Origin: Turritopsis dohrnii
Lineage: Eukaryota; Cnidaria; Hydrozoa; Anthoathecata; Oceaniidae
Assembly: GCA_027922465.2 (NCBI GenBank)
Contig: BQMF02000627.1
Coordinates: 1-64,000 of the forward strand
Direction: 5' to 3'
DNA length: 64,000 nucleotides
The translations under genes were made by a program, and so were the position numbers. The notes under the pieces are model-generated. The model ran no database searches. It was not told the origin of the DNA and was given only the letters and a program-made list of their open reading frames with translations. Each line of letters begins with the position of its first letter. Within the stretch, counting starts at the first letter, position 1. Of this stretch, positions 34,816 to 45,935 are shown one piece after another.

Positions 34816-37800
34816 TTTTTACCGAACTTAACTTCAAAAACATTAGGTCAAATCCACCATTCCCCTGTACGTACCCGGTGACGAAAAAATAAATCATAGA
34901 ATCACAACTCCAAAGTGTACCCATGTTGTAGAGCTCGAAAAGCTGATTAAAAAAGTGTATGGGATCGTTTCGCTACGACCAACTGTTGCGGAGATATCGC
35001 TGATCAAAGATTTCGATGACGTCATATCCGCAGTACCAAATAAAATTTAGGCCCAAATGATGCGTCACCCCATCACCCGTATCGCTGACCCCAAAAAACG
35101 TCAGTTATACCTATTGGTTCTTGAGATATTTCCCCAAAAACGTCGCGTTCGATTGGGGATGCAATGCAATGATTCCCCGTGATCATAAAAAACTGACGTC
35201 AAAAATGATGCCACGTGCTTTTGGAATGATCGTGAAAAAAGTGTCTCTCGCCTCTACATGGTTTTACGCGCACATAAGAGGACGATGACCGTAAAAATTA
35301 AACAAATATGTCACTCTCTAAAATAAAAGTGTGACACACTATTGCGGATTAGTATAAGTAGACTAGTATCTCGCGTAAAAGTTTTTTACGGCTTTAATTT
35401 CGAAAATAATGTGACGAAAACAGGTGACGAAAAGTTAAATCACCGAATCTCAAAAAGAGACCGTGCCCATGTTGTAGAGCTCGAAAAACTGATCAAAAAA
35501 GTGTATGGGATCGTTTCGCTACGATCAACCGTGCAGAGATATCGTCGATAAAAGATTTTAATGACGTCATATCCGCAGTACCAAATAAGATTTTGACCCA
35601 AATGTTGCGTCACCCCATCACCCGTATCGCTGACCCTAAAAAACGTCTGTTATCCCGGTTGGTTCTCGAGATATTTCCCCAAAAACGTCGCGTTCGATTG
35701 GGGATGCAATGCAATGATTCCCCCTTGATCATAAAAACATCTGACGTCAAATGACACGTGCTATTATACTAATCGTGAATGTGTCTTGCGTGGGCGAACT
35801 GCCGCTATATGACCACGATTAAGAAGATTTTGACCATTAAAAAAACAAAAACACAACACTCTCTAAGTTAAATGTGTTGCACACGATTGCGAATTAGTGT
35901 AAGTCGACTAGTATCCCGGGTAAAAACTTTTTACCGAACTTAACTTCGAAAACATAAGGTCAAATCCACCATTCCCGTGTACGTACCCCATGACGAAAAA
36001 ATAAATCATAGAATCGCAACTCAAAAACATCCCAGGCGGCGTCGCTCGCCACCCTTGTTCAGTATGCGTTGTGTCGCAGAATTTAACTCTTGCAAAAGTT
36101 TCTTTTTAGGCATTAATTTTTTAATTCATTTCTTACATTCAGAAAATTTAAAACAGAAACAAATAGCAACATGGCTCAGAATATATATTCATACGCAGAA
36201 GAGAAGTAACTTTAATGTAAAAAAAACGCAATATATAACTCAGAACCGTTTACCCAGACATACAAAACCAAACATTGAATAATATTACAAAAATGATACC
36301 TTCCAACTTTTTCTTTTGTTCAAAAGTTACTACTGGACTGCAACCATTAATGAATTTTTGAAATGATATAGTTAGTTCTTCCCAAAACCATCAACATCAT
36401 GATTAAAACCATGAGTTTCATTTCTTTGTGTTTTTTTAATTATTGCCTAAAAGAATAATATTTCAATTGTAATACCGAAAATAAAAAAAAACAAAACAAA
36501 AAACAAAAAAAAAAAGGAAATTCAAGTACACATTTATCCTAAAAACAATAACTAAGAACAAAAATTTACACAGAAGATAAAAAGTCACAAATAAAATCAT
36601 ACAGCCAAAGTTATATACCTAGGCATAGTACGTAAACGATTACCATAACACAAAATATGCATAAACGCGATAAAATATAAACTTAAGAAAAATACAGCCA
36701 ACAACGCTTATTTTTTGTAGGATAGTTTCATTGCACAGTCATTTAAATTACATAATCCATTCTTCTCTCATTTCTACTTAACAGATGAAAACATTCAAAA
36801 AACATACAAAAATCCTAATCATGCTATGACCCATGTTGTAGAGCTGGAAAAGCTGATCAAAAAAGTGTATGGGATCGTTTCGCTACGACCAACCGTTGCG
36901 GAGATATCGCTGATCAAAGATTTCGATGACGTCATATCCGCAGTACCAAATAAAATTTAGGCCCAAATGATGCGTCACTCCATCACCCGTTTCGCTGACC
37001 CCAAAAAACGTCAGTTATCCCTATTGGTTCTTGAGATATTTCCCCAAAAACGTCGCGTTCGATTGGGGATGCAATGCAATGATTCCCCGTGATCATAAAA
37101 AACTGATGTCAAATGATGCCACGTGCTTTTGGAATGATCGTGAAAAAAGTGTCTCTCGCATCTACGTGGTTTTACGCGCACATAAGAGGACGATGACCGT
37201 AAAAATTAAACAAATATATCACTCTCTAAAATAAAAGTGTGACATACAATCTAGTATCCCGGGTAAAAACTTTTTACCGAACTTAACTTCGAAAACATTA
37301 GGTCAAATCCACCATTCCCGTGTACGTACCCCGTGACGAAAAAATAAATGATAGAATCGCAACTCAAAAACATCCCAGGCGGTGTCGCTCGCCACCCATG
37401 TTCAGTATGCGTTGTGTCGCAGAATTTAACTCTTGCAAAAGTTTCTTTTCAGGCATTAATTTTTTAATTCATTGCTTACATTCAAAAAATTTAAAACAGA
37501 AACAAATAGCAACATGGCTCAGAATATATATTCATACGCAGAAGAGAAGTAACTTTAATGTAAAAAAATGCAATATATAACACAGAACCGTTTACCCAGA
37601 CATACAGAACCAAACATTGAATAACATTACAAAAATGATACCTTCCAACTTTTTCTTTTGTTCAAAAGTTACTACTGGACTGCAACCATTAATGAATTTT
37701 TGAAATGATATAGTTAGTTCTTCCCAAAACCATCAACATCATGATTAAAACCATGAGTTTCATTTCTTTGTGCTTTTTTTATTATTGCCTAAAAGAATAA

Positions 37801-38215
37801 TATTTCAATTGTAATACCGAAAATAAAAAAAGACAAAACAAAAAACAAAAAAAAAAAAGGAAATTCAAGTACGCATTTATCCTAAAAACAATAACTAAGA
37901 ACAAAAATTTACACAGAAGATAAAAAGTCACAAATAAAATCATACAGCCAAAGTTATAAACCTAGGCATAGTACGTATAAACGATTACCATAACACAAAA
38001 TATGCATAAACGCGATAAAATATAAACTTAAGAAAAATACAGCCAACAACGCTTATTTTTTGTAGGATAGTTTCATTGCACAGTCATTTAAATTACATAA
38101 TCCATTCTTCTCTTAAGTAACCCTCTCAACATTATAACCCATCATGTGCTTCATTTCTACTTAACAGATGAAAACATTCAAAAAACATATACAAAAAACC
38201 TAATCATGCTATGAC
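34816..38215 (+). repeat. Amplified repeat block with a 1343-bp tandem duplication
   Basis: A units (CATGTTGTAGAGCTCGAAAA ... GTATGGGATCGTTTCGCTAC ... CGTCGCGTTCGATTGGGGAT) start near 34919, 35465 and 36833. B units start near 35975 and 37318 with TGTACGTACCCC, pass through GGCGGYGTCGCTCGCCACCC, and share nearly all of about 850 bases. Equivalent positions in the two A+B halves are 1343 bases apart. A related A unit is at 12715-12900. The similar frames at 35977-36282 and 37320-37580 simply reflect the duplication; no protein is recognised. Confidence 0.85.
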
Positions 38216-38229
38216 GAAATCTAAAGAAA

Positions 38230-39790
38230 AACAAAACAAAGTAAAAGAAACTTTGAAAATATATTAACCTTAAAAATAATAATTAAAAACATAAACGTAA
38301 TGACAGAATTAGTATAGCTGAAAAATTTTTAACATATGAAAACATTCGTGGAGCCATTTTTTATTTCCAGTTCAAAGCTCCTCCTCTGCGCTGGAAAATT
38401 CAAAACACAACAGTAAACATCCCTCTTATCCTTTATTTATCCACTAATACTAACTGTGTTTTAACTAAATAGATACTATTTTAACTTTACCTTTCAATAC
38501 CAATTCACATCATCGCCCATGATAGTAAACAACAATATTGATCATGCTCTGCTGCCATTATCAAACACTTCTAAACTCTTTTACTTTCTATATTTCATAC
38601 CTGTAAACAAATTAAATTTCCAGCACTTTCCTATTGTAAACATACACTTTCTATTTGTTTTCTACTGCAATTTCACTACCATTTTTATACAGTGAAAGAC
38701 ATAAAAATGCTTTCTTCGTAACTTCATAACTGTGGAGCCATTTTGAAATAAATAAAATAAGGAACAGTTCGTTACTAAAACAAATCAGTAACTAACTGCT
38801 CTTTATGATCTGATCGTTTTAACTCTGTTTTTATTCTCTTTTAACGCTGTATTTATTAAATCCGTTTGACTCATGTACTTACGTATATTACTTTATATCT
38901 TTTCCAAACAATTTTCCACCGAGAAAAAGTAAAACCATTTTCACCAATGTAAATAAACATCATCCTTTCTTCAACTTCATCTACACTACTTCTGTACTGC
39001 TGCACTCCCATAACTATTTGATAACTATAAAAAGAAATTCGTAAAATCAGCACGACTTTCTTCCACTCGTTCTTCGTTTGGTTTTCATCTGAAAAAACCT
39101 ATATAAAAAAAAACAAACATCTGTTCAAAAACTCACCTACGTACGCATGTGTGCTACCTGCTAACTAATCACTTACACACATGCTGCTGCCTGTTCTTTT
39201 ATTAATCGTTCGATCTTTCTGCAGCTTATCTTTTAAAAACTTCACTGCACTTCTTCTGTATATCTAAATATGATTTTTCATTGTAAACAAATAACTAACT
39301 CACTTGCTACCCGTGTTGTTTTATTAATAAGAGTAAAAGTTTAGCAATAAACACGATAATAAAACGTTTTATAATAATAACAATACCTTCGTGCATACAA
39401 ACCTGTGTTTCTTCGTCAGTTCTTTCGTCGATTTGCTGCCTAAAACAATCAAATTTAAATTAAAATATTCGTATACAAAAAGAAACACGTCTTCTTCGCG
39501 AAGTTTCTTGCTCACGAAATGATCGTTGACAAATTTCGAACGAAGAAATTGCATTGCTCGCACTCCTCCAAAGACGTTTTTCGGCTGATTTCCACTGCGC
39601 AAACCAAAAATAACAAAACGGAGGAGCATATACTAATCGCGGAAAATCAAAAAAAGTGTTCTCGCGTCTACGTGGTTTTACGACAAAAAGGGAAAAAATA
39701 AGAAGGATTTGACCGTGAAAAAAAACCAAATATATCACTCTCTAAAATAAAACCGGATGCACAATCGCGAATTAGTATAATAAGATTATT
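38230..39790 (-). repeat. Uninterrupted copy of the 21-24 kb repeat, reversed
   Basis: Aligns in reverse with 20985-21335 plus 23170-24120 and so shows the state before the nested 1.8-kb insertion. It contains several TTATTAATAAAA-type and AAGAAGTGCAGTGAAG motifs on the minus strand. Reading frames at 39369-39738 are not conserved in the other copy. Confidence 0.75.
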
Positions 39791-39922
39791 AACATTTTTC
39801 TCATGAATAATTCAAATGTAACCTGATTTGGAAAATTAATTGCAGCACGCACCCACAGTATTATAAAAAGCTTATCATTGTGGACAGTCTTTATTTAAGA
39901 TTCTCTCTTGAATTGTTTTAAG

Positions 39923-40772
39923 ATTTCTGATGCACAAACAGATGATCAATATCGTGATGCCTTAATGACTGATGAAGAGTTTGATTTACTCTCAAAAATT
40001 GGATATCGTGGTCTCCCCACCAAAGAGACACTGAACTCCAAGGACAACATTCTCAAGTAAGTCAACAAATTGTAACAATTTATATATATACCACTGTTTG
40101 TGCCTAATGTGTTCTTCAACTTGTTCTTAGTCACTTCACAGTTCTTATTTTTCTTAAAGACTTGTTTACTACAAAATGGTTATTGAGTCAAAATTGCCTC
40201 AGTTGCAGCAAATGAAAGATGGCCTTCCAGTTAGCTGTTTATTGGATGCTATTCAAAATAATCCACAGGGCTTTAGACCTTGTTTTGTAGTTTCATCCGA
40301 TGAATTTATATCATTGGAGAGATTATATGACGAAATAGAGCCAGTGTTTTCTGAAGAAGGCTCAAATCAGAACCTTGTGGAGGTGGACATATTCAAATAT
40401 TTCTGTGACTACCTGGAGAAAGCCTTTTATGACAGTAAGAATTAACCATTCCAGATAATAAGTTCAACTCCCAAAAATAAAAACCAGTATGTTGCTAAAT
40501 CTATTTACTGTTTTGTTTTAGAGTCATCGAAGCATCCTTTAAAAGATATTTTGGCCTTTATCACAGGCAGTTCCTTAATTCCAGTTCTTGGTTTTGGCGA
40601 AAAAATCACCGTCAAGTTTCTTCATGGTTGCCCAGAGAAGTGCAGTTGTTATCCCGCATCATCCACATGTGCATTGCCATTGACAATCCCCGTTCATCTT
40701 TCCAGTTTCGAAAACCTGGTTACTGTAATGGACGACGCCGTCACTAATGCACCGTTTTTTGGTAGAGTTTGA
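39923..40772 (+). CDS. C-terminal part of a HECT-type E3 ubiquitin ligase
   Basis: Three exons join in frame: 39923-40056 (after TTTTAAG), 40160-40434 (donors GTAAGT and GTAAGA) and 40522-40772 (after GTTTTAG, ending TGA). Together they give 219 residues. The last exon has ILAFITGSSLIPVLGF, ITVKFLHG, then SSTCALPLTIPVH and a FENLVTVMDDAV segment. This is the order of the HECT C-lobe (F-x-TG-S-x-x-P, then the S-T-C active-site cysteine with a leucine/proline stretch, then a final amphipathic helix). HECT enzymes pass ubiquitin through this cysteine to substrates. Only the C-terminal portion is present. Upstream at 39785 begins a repeat, so the 5' exons are missing or distant. It is convergent with the transposase at 41211, a pairing that may be meaningful. 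The catalytic cysteine is retained. Confidence 0.7.
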
Positions 40773-40988
40773 ACGGATGTCTTTTTAAAAAGATTTAACA
40801 TTTTAGATTTTGTTGCGTGAAACTATTATGTGGTAACTACAACTTTTTAAAGTTTTATCAGAGAAGATTCTTATGTTATTCTTGACAACTCATCAAAGAT
40901 TTGTTGGGTATTTTTCCTAATTTCTGAATTTGTAACTTTTATCTTATACTTCTTTAAGACGAAAGAAGAAATCCCCTTAAAGTAATTA

Positions 40989-41139
40989 CAGTCGACGCTC
41001 GTTATCGAGATAACGTGATAAAATGTTAACGAGCGTGTTTTTGCCTAAGGTAGGTTGAAATGCCCAAGGGACCGACAAAAATAGGTCGAGAAACGGAAAG
41101 GTTGACATAAAAGGTAGTCGAGATACCGAGCATCGACGG
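40989..41139. mobile_element. Pogo/Tigger-like MITE between the two convergent genes
   Basis: The left end is TA-CAGTCGACGCTCGTTATC and the right end read inward is TA-CCGTCGATGCTCGGTATC. The TA on each side is the expected target duplication. It is 151 bp with no coding capacity, and lies in the 3' flank shared by the HECT-like gene and the transposase. Confidence 0.8.
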
Positions 41140-41210
41140 TATAGTCATAGAGAACCACAGATATGAAAACTCAGAAGTTTTCTTTCCAATTCATCACATT
41201 CTATTTTTGT

Positions 41211-42823
41211 TCACAGAACACTACCTTGTAAATATGCCAGTAAAGCACAATAAAGATTGATGTCAAAGTTCCCATCATTTTCCAGAGGATTAAAATGCTC
41301 GTTCATATATTCTTTGCATGTGTCTGCTATCTCGATACTGATCTCTGGAACCGTCACGTTGTTATTGGTTTCTAAAATTGGAGTTGATCCATTGTAATCA
41401 ATTCCATACAATGCATTGTCTACTGCAGATAAATCGATGATACTAGGACAAAGGTATACTCCTTCGGTCCATATCGCTAATGGCGAGCGATTTTTTTCTG
41501 TTCTAACAGGGTGACAGTTCCAACTCTGTGCAAACTCATCTAACGCACCGTTTATCCTCGGCAAGTAGATATAATGAAGAACAAATAAATGTAAGTCATT
41601 GTTCGGATTTAAGTAGCCTTCTTCTTCCAATGAATAGAAAATATTTCTGAATTGTTGGGTTACATAAATGTAAACATCCACCCACAAACGTTCGATTCTT
41701 TGGTTGTGCACTGACTTTCCTGTGATAACAGGCCTTGCTTCAATACCGTGTGTTTCAAGCATGAATCGTGCAATAGATACCTTTTCAGTTCCGTGGTCTG
41801 TGCGCAATTTGATAGGTATTCCGAAATGCTGGATGGATTCTAGAAATAATTTCAACACAGTCTCTGATTTGTTGTTTGATGAACACTGTAGGAACACAAT
41901 TAATCTGGAAAATCCATCTACTCCGCCGTGGATAACAAATCTCCATCTTATGAGTTTGTGGTTCCCATCAACATGCCTAAAAGTAATTCAATCAAATGCC
42001 TTAGAAATCATTCTATGAGACTAAAGATAAATGGATTGGACTATGCAAATCTAACAGATACTACACGAAGTTGTATCTGATAATGTGTAAAAAGTAATCC
42101 TTACCACAAGGCGTTTGGACACGGGACACTGTATGTTCTTCGAAATATTTTGCGCTTATTGAATTCCACTCGTTCAGGAAACACCCGATGCATGCTTTCT
42201 CTCATTCTTGACCTTTGAATGTTAAAGCCTTTTGATAGCAGATTTCCACGTAGCATTGTCTCTCCCAGGCATGGATTGTCTTGTAATATCTCTTTAACTA
42301 CGTTATCGAGGTTACTGTCTGATATGTTCGAAAATGCTATTTTATTACTGCTAAAAGTTAATCTATTTTTACGTAGAGTGTCTTCAGAAATCCCAAGTAT
42401 ATTAGCTATCACTTTCCATTTCATACCTAACGATCGTAAACCAGTGACTTGCTCCTCGTCCACAATGACTTTTGGCCTTCCATTTTTTTTAACCGGGGAT
42501 TCTTTAGAGTGTAAGCATTCTGTATGATGCTCTTCCAACTTTTCTTCAAAATAGACTCGATGATGATTTAAGAAGTCCAACAAGATTAAGAGCTTTGCAT
42601 AGAGAGACTGTAGGGTGATGTTTATAGATGATTCAAAGGGTTCAAAAACACTAATAAATGATCCCAAAATCTCTTGATTTTCAATAACACCGCTCAAGAT
42701 ACTACCCAAATCTGCAACAGAAGTACTGGATTGATAGCAGGTATGACATCGATCTAAGAGGAGTACTGTATCATTCAGGAATGCTTCGAAGTTCTCCAAA
42801 CACGCAATCCAATTGGCAGCCAT
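41211..42823 (-). CDS. Integrase-core (DD35E) transposase-like protein, two exons, intact
   Basis: Exon 1 is 42823-42105 (ATG start) and exon 2 is 41976-41211 (stop TGA). The intron has GT at 42104 and AG at 41977, splits a tryptophan codon, and joining gives 494 residues without a stop. Residues about 113-155 form a helix-turn-helix-like part beginning NGRPKVIVDEEQV. A second helical block (GETMLRGNLLSKGF) precedes the catalytic core. The triad is D243 in HVDGNHK, D299 in RTDHGTEK and E335 in HNQRIERLW, giving 55 and 35 residues between them. This is the retroviral-integrase/DDE fold as found in a widespread animal family of integrase-core proteins. It would cut and join DNA ends in the nucleus. 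No terminal repeats were found, so it may be an immobile or domesticated copy. All catalytic residues are present. Confidence 0.8.
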
Positions 42824-43220
42824 ATTTGTTGTTTTTATCTATTTTTTCGCGGTTTTTATTGCTAACCAGTTGCTTGGTTTATCATGTGTAAACGGAGGTG
42901 TTTGTCACGTGACTGTTCATAGGTAGACCAAAGTCTTATAAATAACTGAACCACTATTTTCGAAAAATGGATGTAATAAAAAGATAACATACCTTTATTA
43001 AAATCGACTTTCGGACATGTTGAAAGTTAAAAGTAAATGACTTTAATAAGTATCCTAATTACAAAACATCGCTTTATAATTCTTAGAAACGTTCTATAAT
43101 AACGAATATAGTGTTATCAGCTGTACAAGATATTCTTATAGACGGATACAATAGTATTTTAACGTACCGATAGTTCTAAAATCGAATTCATATTAATAAA
43201 TCGGGTTTTGGCGCGCGATA
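42824..43220 (-). other. 5' flank of the transposase gene
   Basis: No other gene. The last ~110 bases (to 43218) match 20231-20340 in reverse, ending at the GCGCGCGA string next to the TA target of the following MITE. This could be one end of the transposase-bearing element. Confidence 0.4.
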
Positions 43221-43960
43221 CAGGATGGTTCATTCAGTCGTATAATATATAAAAATATTTACACTGTTTTACAAGAAGTCCTGTCAAATATAGTAATATA
43301 GTAATATAGTATAGTAATATAATATATTAAATATAGTAATTATATAAAATTATATAAAATTTTTATTTATCTACCCGATATTAATGTGTTCATAATGTGC
43401 CTATCCACGGAGCGTTCTTTGTGTTCATACCTGTCCTTTTCCATCCATTCCTTTTCTGATGTCTCTATAGTGGTCTCCTTCTGATTTGAATAGTGTATTT
43501 TATTATACGAATTTTTATTTTAATATTTTATGCATACATTATTTTATACAATTATCACCCTCGTTCCCAGAGCCTTTTATCATCATAAGCCGAACGGCCC
43601 TGGGAACGAGGTTGAAGGTATATAACTAATTTTGACCAATCGAGTTGACATATCTTTTGCATATTCCTTTCTCTGATATTTTGATGCATTTTATCAGTCA
43701 TGACCTTTCCTAGTTTTATGAGTTTTGTTTGTTCTTCGTCCTACTTCACTGGTTTTACTGCAAGAGGAATTCTGAGGCATTTCCTTTTTTCTTTTCAATT
43801 TTGCCTTTAAAAGACTTGTTCTGTATATATGTATTTTTATAATTTTTTACCAATTTTACTGACAATCTTACTAACGTTATTTCACTTTATTTTATAAACA
43901 GGACTCTATTGACAACAGTATTTTCATTTTTTAAATGTTTATAACTGACGGATCATCCTG
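43221..43960. mobile_element. Mariner-type MITE with TA duplication
   Basis: The left terminus is TA-CAGGATGGTTCATTCAGTC and the right read inward is TA-CAGGATGATCCGTCAGTT. Both are flanked by TA (43219-43220 and 43961-43962). The 740-bp interior is very AT-rich (ATATAGTA repeats near 43290-43340) and non-coding. Short terminal repeats with TA duplication fit Tc1/mariner. A second small element lies inside it. Confidence 0.8.
43557..43614. mobile_element. Tiny nested palindromic element, CCTCGTTCCCAG ends
   Basis: CCCTCGTTCCCAGAGCC and GGCCCTGGGAACGAGG are inverted around about 25 bases. The end resembles that of the MULE-like element at 17116 (CCTCGAACCCAGGGTC). It is probably a drastically deleted relative sitting inside the mariner-type MITE. 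Confidence 0.6.
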
Positions 43961-43972
43961 TATAAAAATTCG

Positions 43973-44080
43973 CTAATAATAATAATAATAATAATGTAAA
44001 ATAAGCTAAAAAAGACCAAGATGATATTCCTTAGTTAAAATTTATTTATTTATTTATTTATTTATATATTTATTTATTAT
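43973..44080. repeat. Microsatellites (AAT)n and (TTTA)n
   Basis: An (AAT)n run is at 43976-43995 and a (TTTA)n run at 44040-44080. The frames at 44091-44310 that follow show no recognised domain. Confidence 0.9.
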
Positions 44081-44436
44081 CTCTTTTTTAGTGCGCACTG
44101 GATTAACGCGAGTGCCTGTGAGTGGAGTGGAGGGAATTCATTTGGCAAGAACCTGTCAATACGGATATCCTCGTGATGAATTCGAATATCCCACGACAAT
44201 CTGTGAGTTCTACTCTTCACCCTTTAGGTTACGGCTCCGAAAACTTTTCCCTTTTTCTTCGGGAATGTTTTGAGGTTGGATTTCATTGTGGATTCTTACC
44301 GGGAAACTAGAAACCTAACACTCTTTACGCTTCTATTTTAAATTGAACATTTGTAGATGGAGATATTATTTAGTTTATTGATGTATTTCTTAAATTCAGA
44401 AGAAAGATTTTGAGCACACTAAAATCGTTGACCAAC

Positions 44437-44602
44437 CAGAGGCGTAGCCAGAGGTCAGTCAAGATTTGTGGAGGACGGTTTAGTCATTTAAAGTTGAAAA
44501 GGAAAGCGTGCAAGTAACCTAATCGATACTTAAAACTGAAAAGAAATATCGTAATGTTGAACTCCTCCAGGTTTTTTTTGACTGACCCTAACTACGCCTC
44601 CA
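44437..44602. mobile_element. hAT-like MITE
   Basis: The left end is CAGAGGCGTAGCCAGAGGTC and the right read inward is TGGAGGCGTAGTTAGGGTC. Flanks share ACCAA on both sides, compatible with a decayed 8-base duplication. The AGGCGTAGCCAG type of terminus is common in hAT-derived MITEs. The element is 166 bp and non-coding. Confidence 0.65.
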
Positions 44603-45119
44603 CCAAACGAGCCTTTAAAATTCGCTAAAAGGTCACGCCACGTATTGGAAATAATAAAAAAAACTAATAGGTGCATGTATATCTCTTCTCTTTTTGCTAC
44701 ATTCATTCAGCTCTAAGTTTTATTTCGATCCACGGATAGTTTTTATTGCCACCACATACGCAACAAACAAAAAAGACGATATAAAAAATGTCTCCTTAAA
44801 ACTTTCATAAATTTCTATCAAGCCATTGTAGTATTACTATTAACGAGCGAAACTTAACACACTACCAGTCAAAGAAATAGCATGGGAAGTATTCAATTTG
44901 ATCTTGCATTGAAAGATTATCGAAGTAACCTGTGTAGCTGCTGAATATCAAACTTGCACAACTGTCTTCACGTATGATACTTGAGTTCTTTCTAGGACAT
45001 CATCAGATCTATCACTAATCATCGTTTTGATGTACACATTATTTAAGGGTATCTACTATAATAACTTTGATATCAATATAAACTAGTTTAGTCAAATAGA
45101 AAACACTTTATTTATTTCC

Positions 45120-45310
45120 AAGATGCTGTTGAAAGTCTCAATCAACTTTTGCCGAAATAAACTCGAGTGAACTCATATTTTGTATTTATTTGTTGTATTT
45201 GGTCCTTACATTGGTTAGATTTTGACTATATAAAAAACTGAATCTGCGAGGCAAAATTCCTTCGGATCAAGTTTTAAATTTTTTCCACAGATTTTGTTTA
45301 ATTAATGTCA
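45120..45310 (-). repeat. Fragment matching the MULE-like element interior
   Basis: In reverse orientation it matches about 17200-17400, including CAGTTTTTTATATAGTCA and GAGTTCACTCGAG. No TIRs are present here, so it is a broken relative. The remaining unique DNA from 44603 to 45625 shows nothing coding. Confidence 0.65.
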
Positions 45311-45625
45311 TATGAACGGTATTTGTCGTATAACGAAAAGGCCAAAGACTGTGGGTTTAGAGGCTAATGATTACAGCTCACACACTACGTATAGCTATGT
45401 GTAAAAACGACGTTTTAATGCATAGATTCAAATGAATGAGTTTGTAAAAACCACAACACACTGATAGGGTTATCAACAGTCCCATCTAATTAAAAAATAT
45501 AATTGATATGTATACAATGATTACCAAAAAAATTAAACAAGCACACTCAAAAGGTAAAGCGAAGAAAATCTATTTTTATAAACATGATCAGTAATAAATC
45601 TTCGGTTGTATGAACCGACGTTATT

Positions 45626-45855
45626 GGGTCTGTTACAAAAATACTGGTTTTATGTCGGACGTACAAATTGATACTTAGAGCTTTATAAAAACAGCACGTT
45701 TATGATACAATATCAAGCAAATGTTTTTCGAAAGCATACTAGAATAGACTTTAGAAAATTCCAAAACATGATTTCTACAAGGATGATAGTCAAAAATTGA
45801 AACAAACAGTTATCGTGTCGGATGGATAAAAAGCTAATACTTTTGTAACAGACCC
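45626..45855. mobile_element. MITE, GGGTCTGTTAC family, longer copy
   Basis: The ends are GGGTCTGTTACAAAAATACT and, read inward from the right, GGGTCTGTTACAAAAGTATT. It is 230 bp. The right half matches 4113-4206. It lies just downstream of the astacin stop codon and may form part of that gene's 3' untranslated region. Confidence 0.7.
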
Positions 45856-45935
45856 CATTGCAGAAAAAATTGTCCACCATAAAATTTATAGGATGTTGCT
45901 GCAGTTGATTATGAATAAAAAGACCACGACAAGAA

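Noticed and set aside
35977..37580. Two similar frames of 101 and 86 codons
   Set aside because: Similarity results from the 1343-bp DNA duplication; the frames are not conserved in other copies of the family and have no recognised domain.
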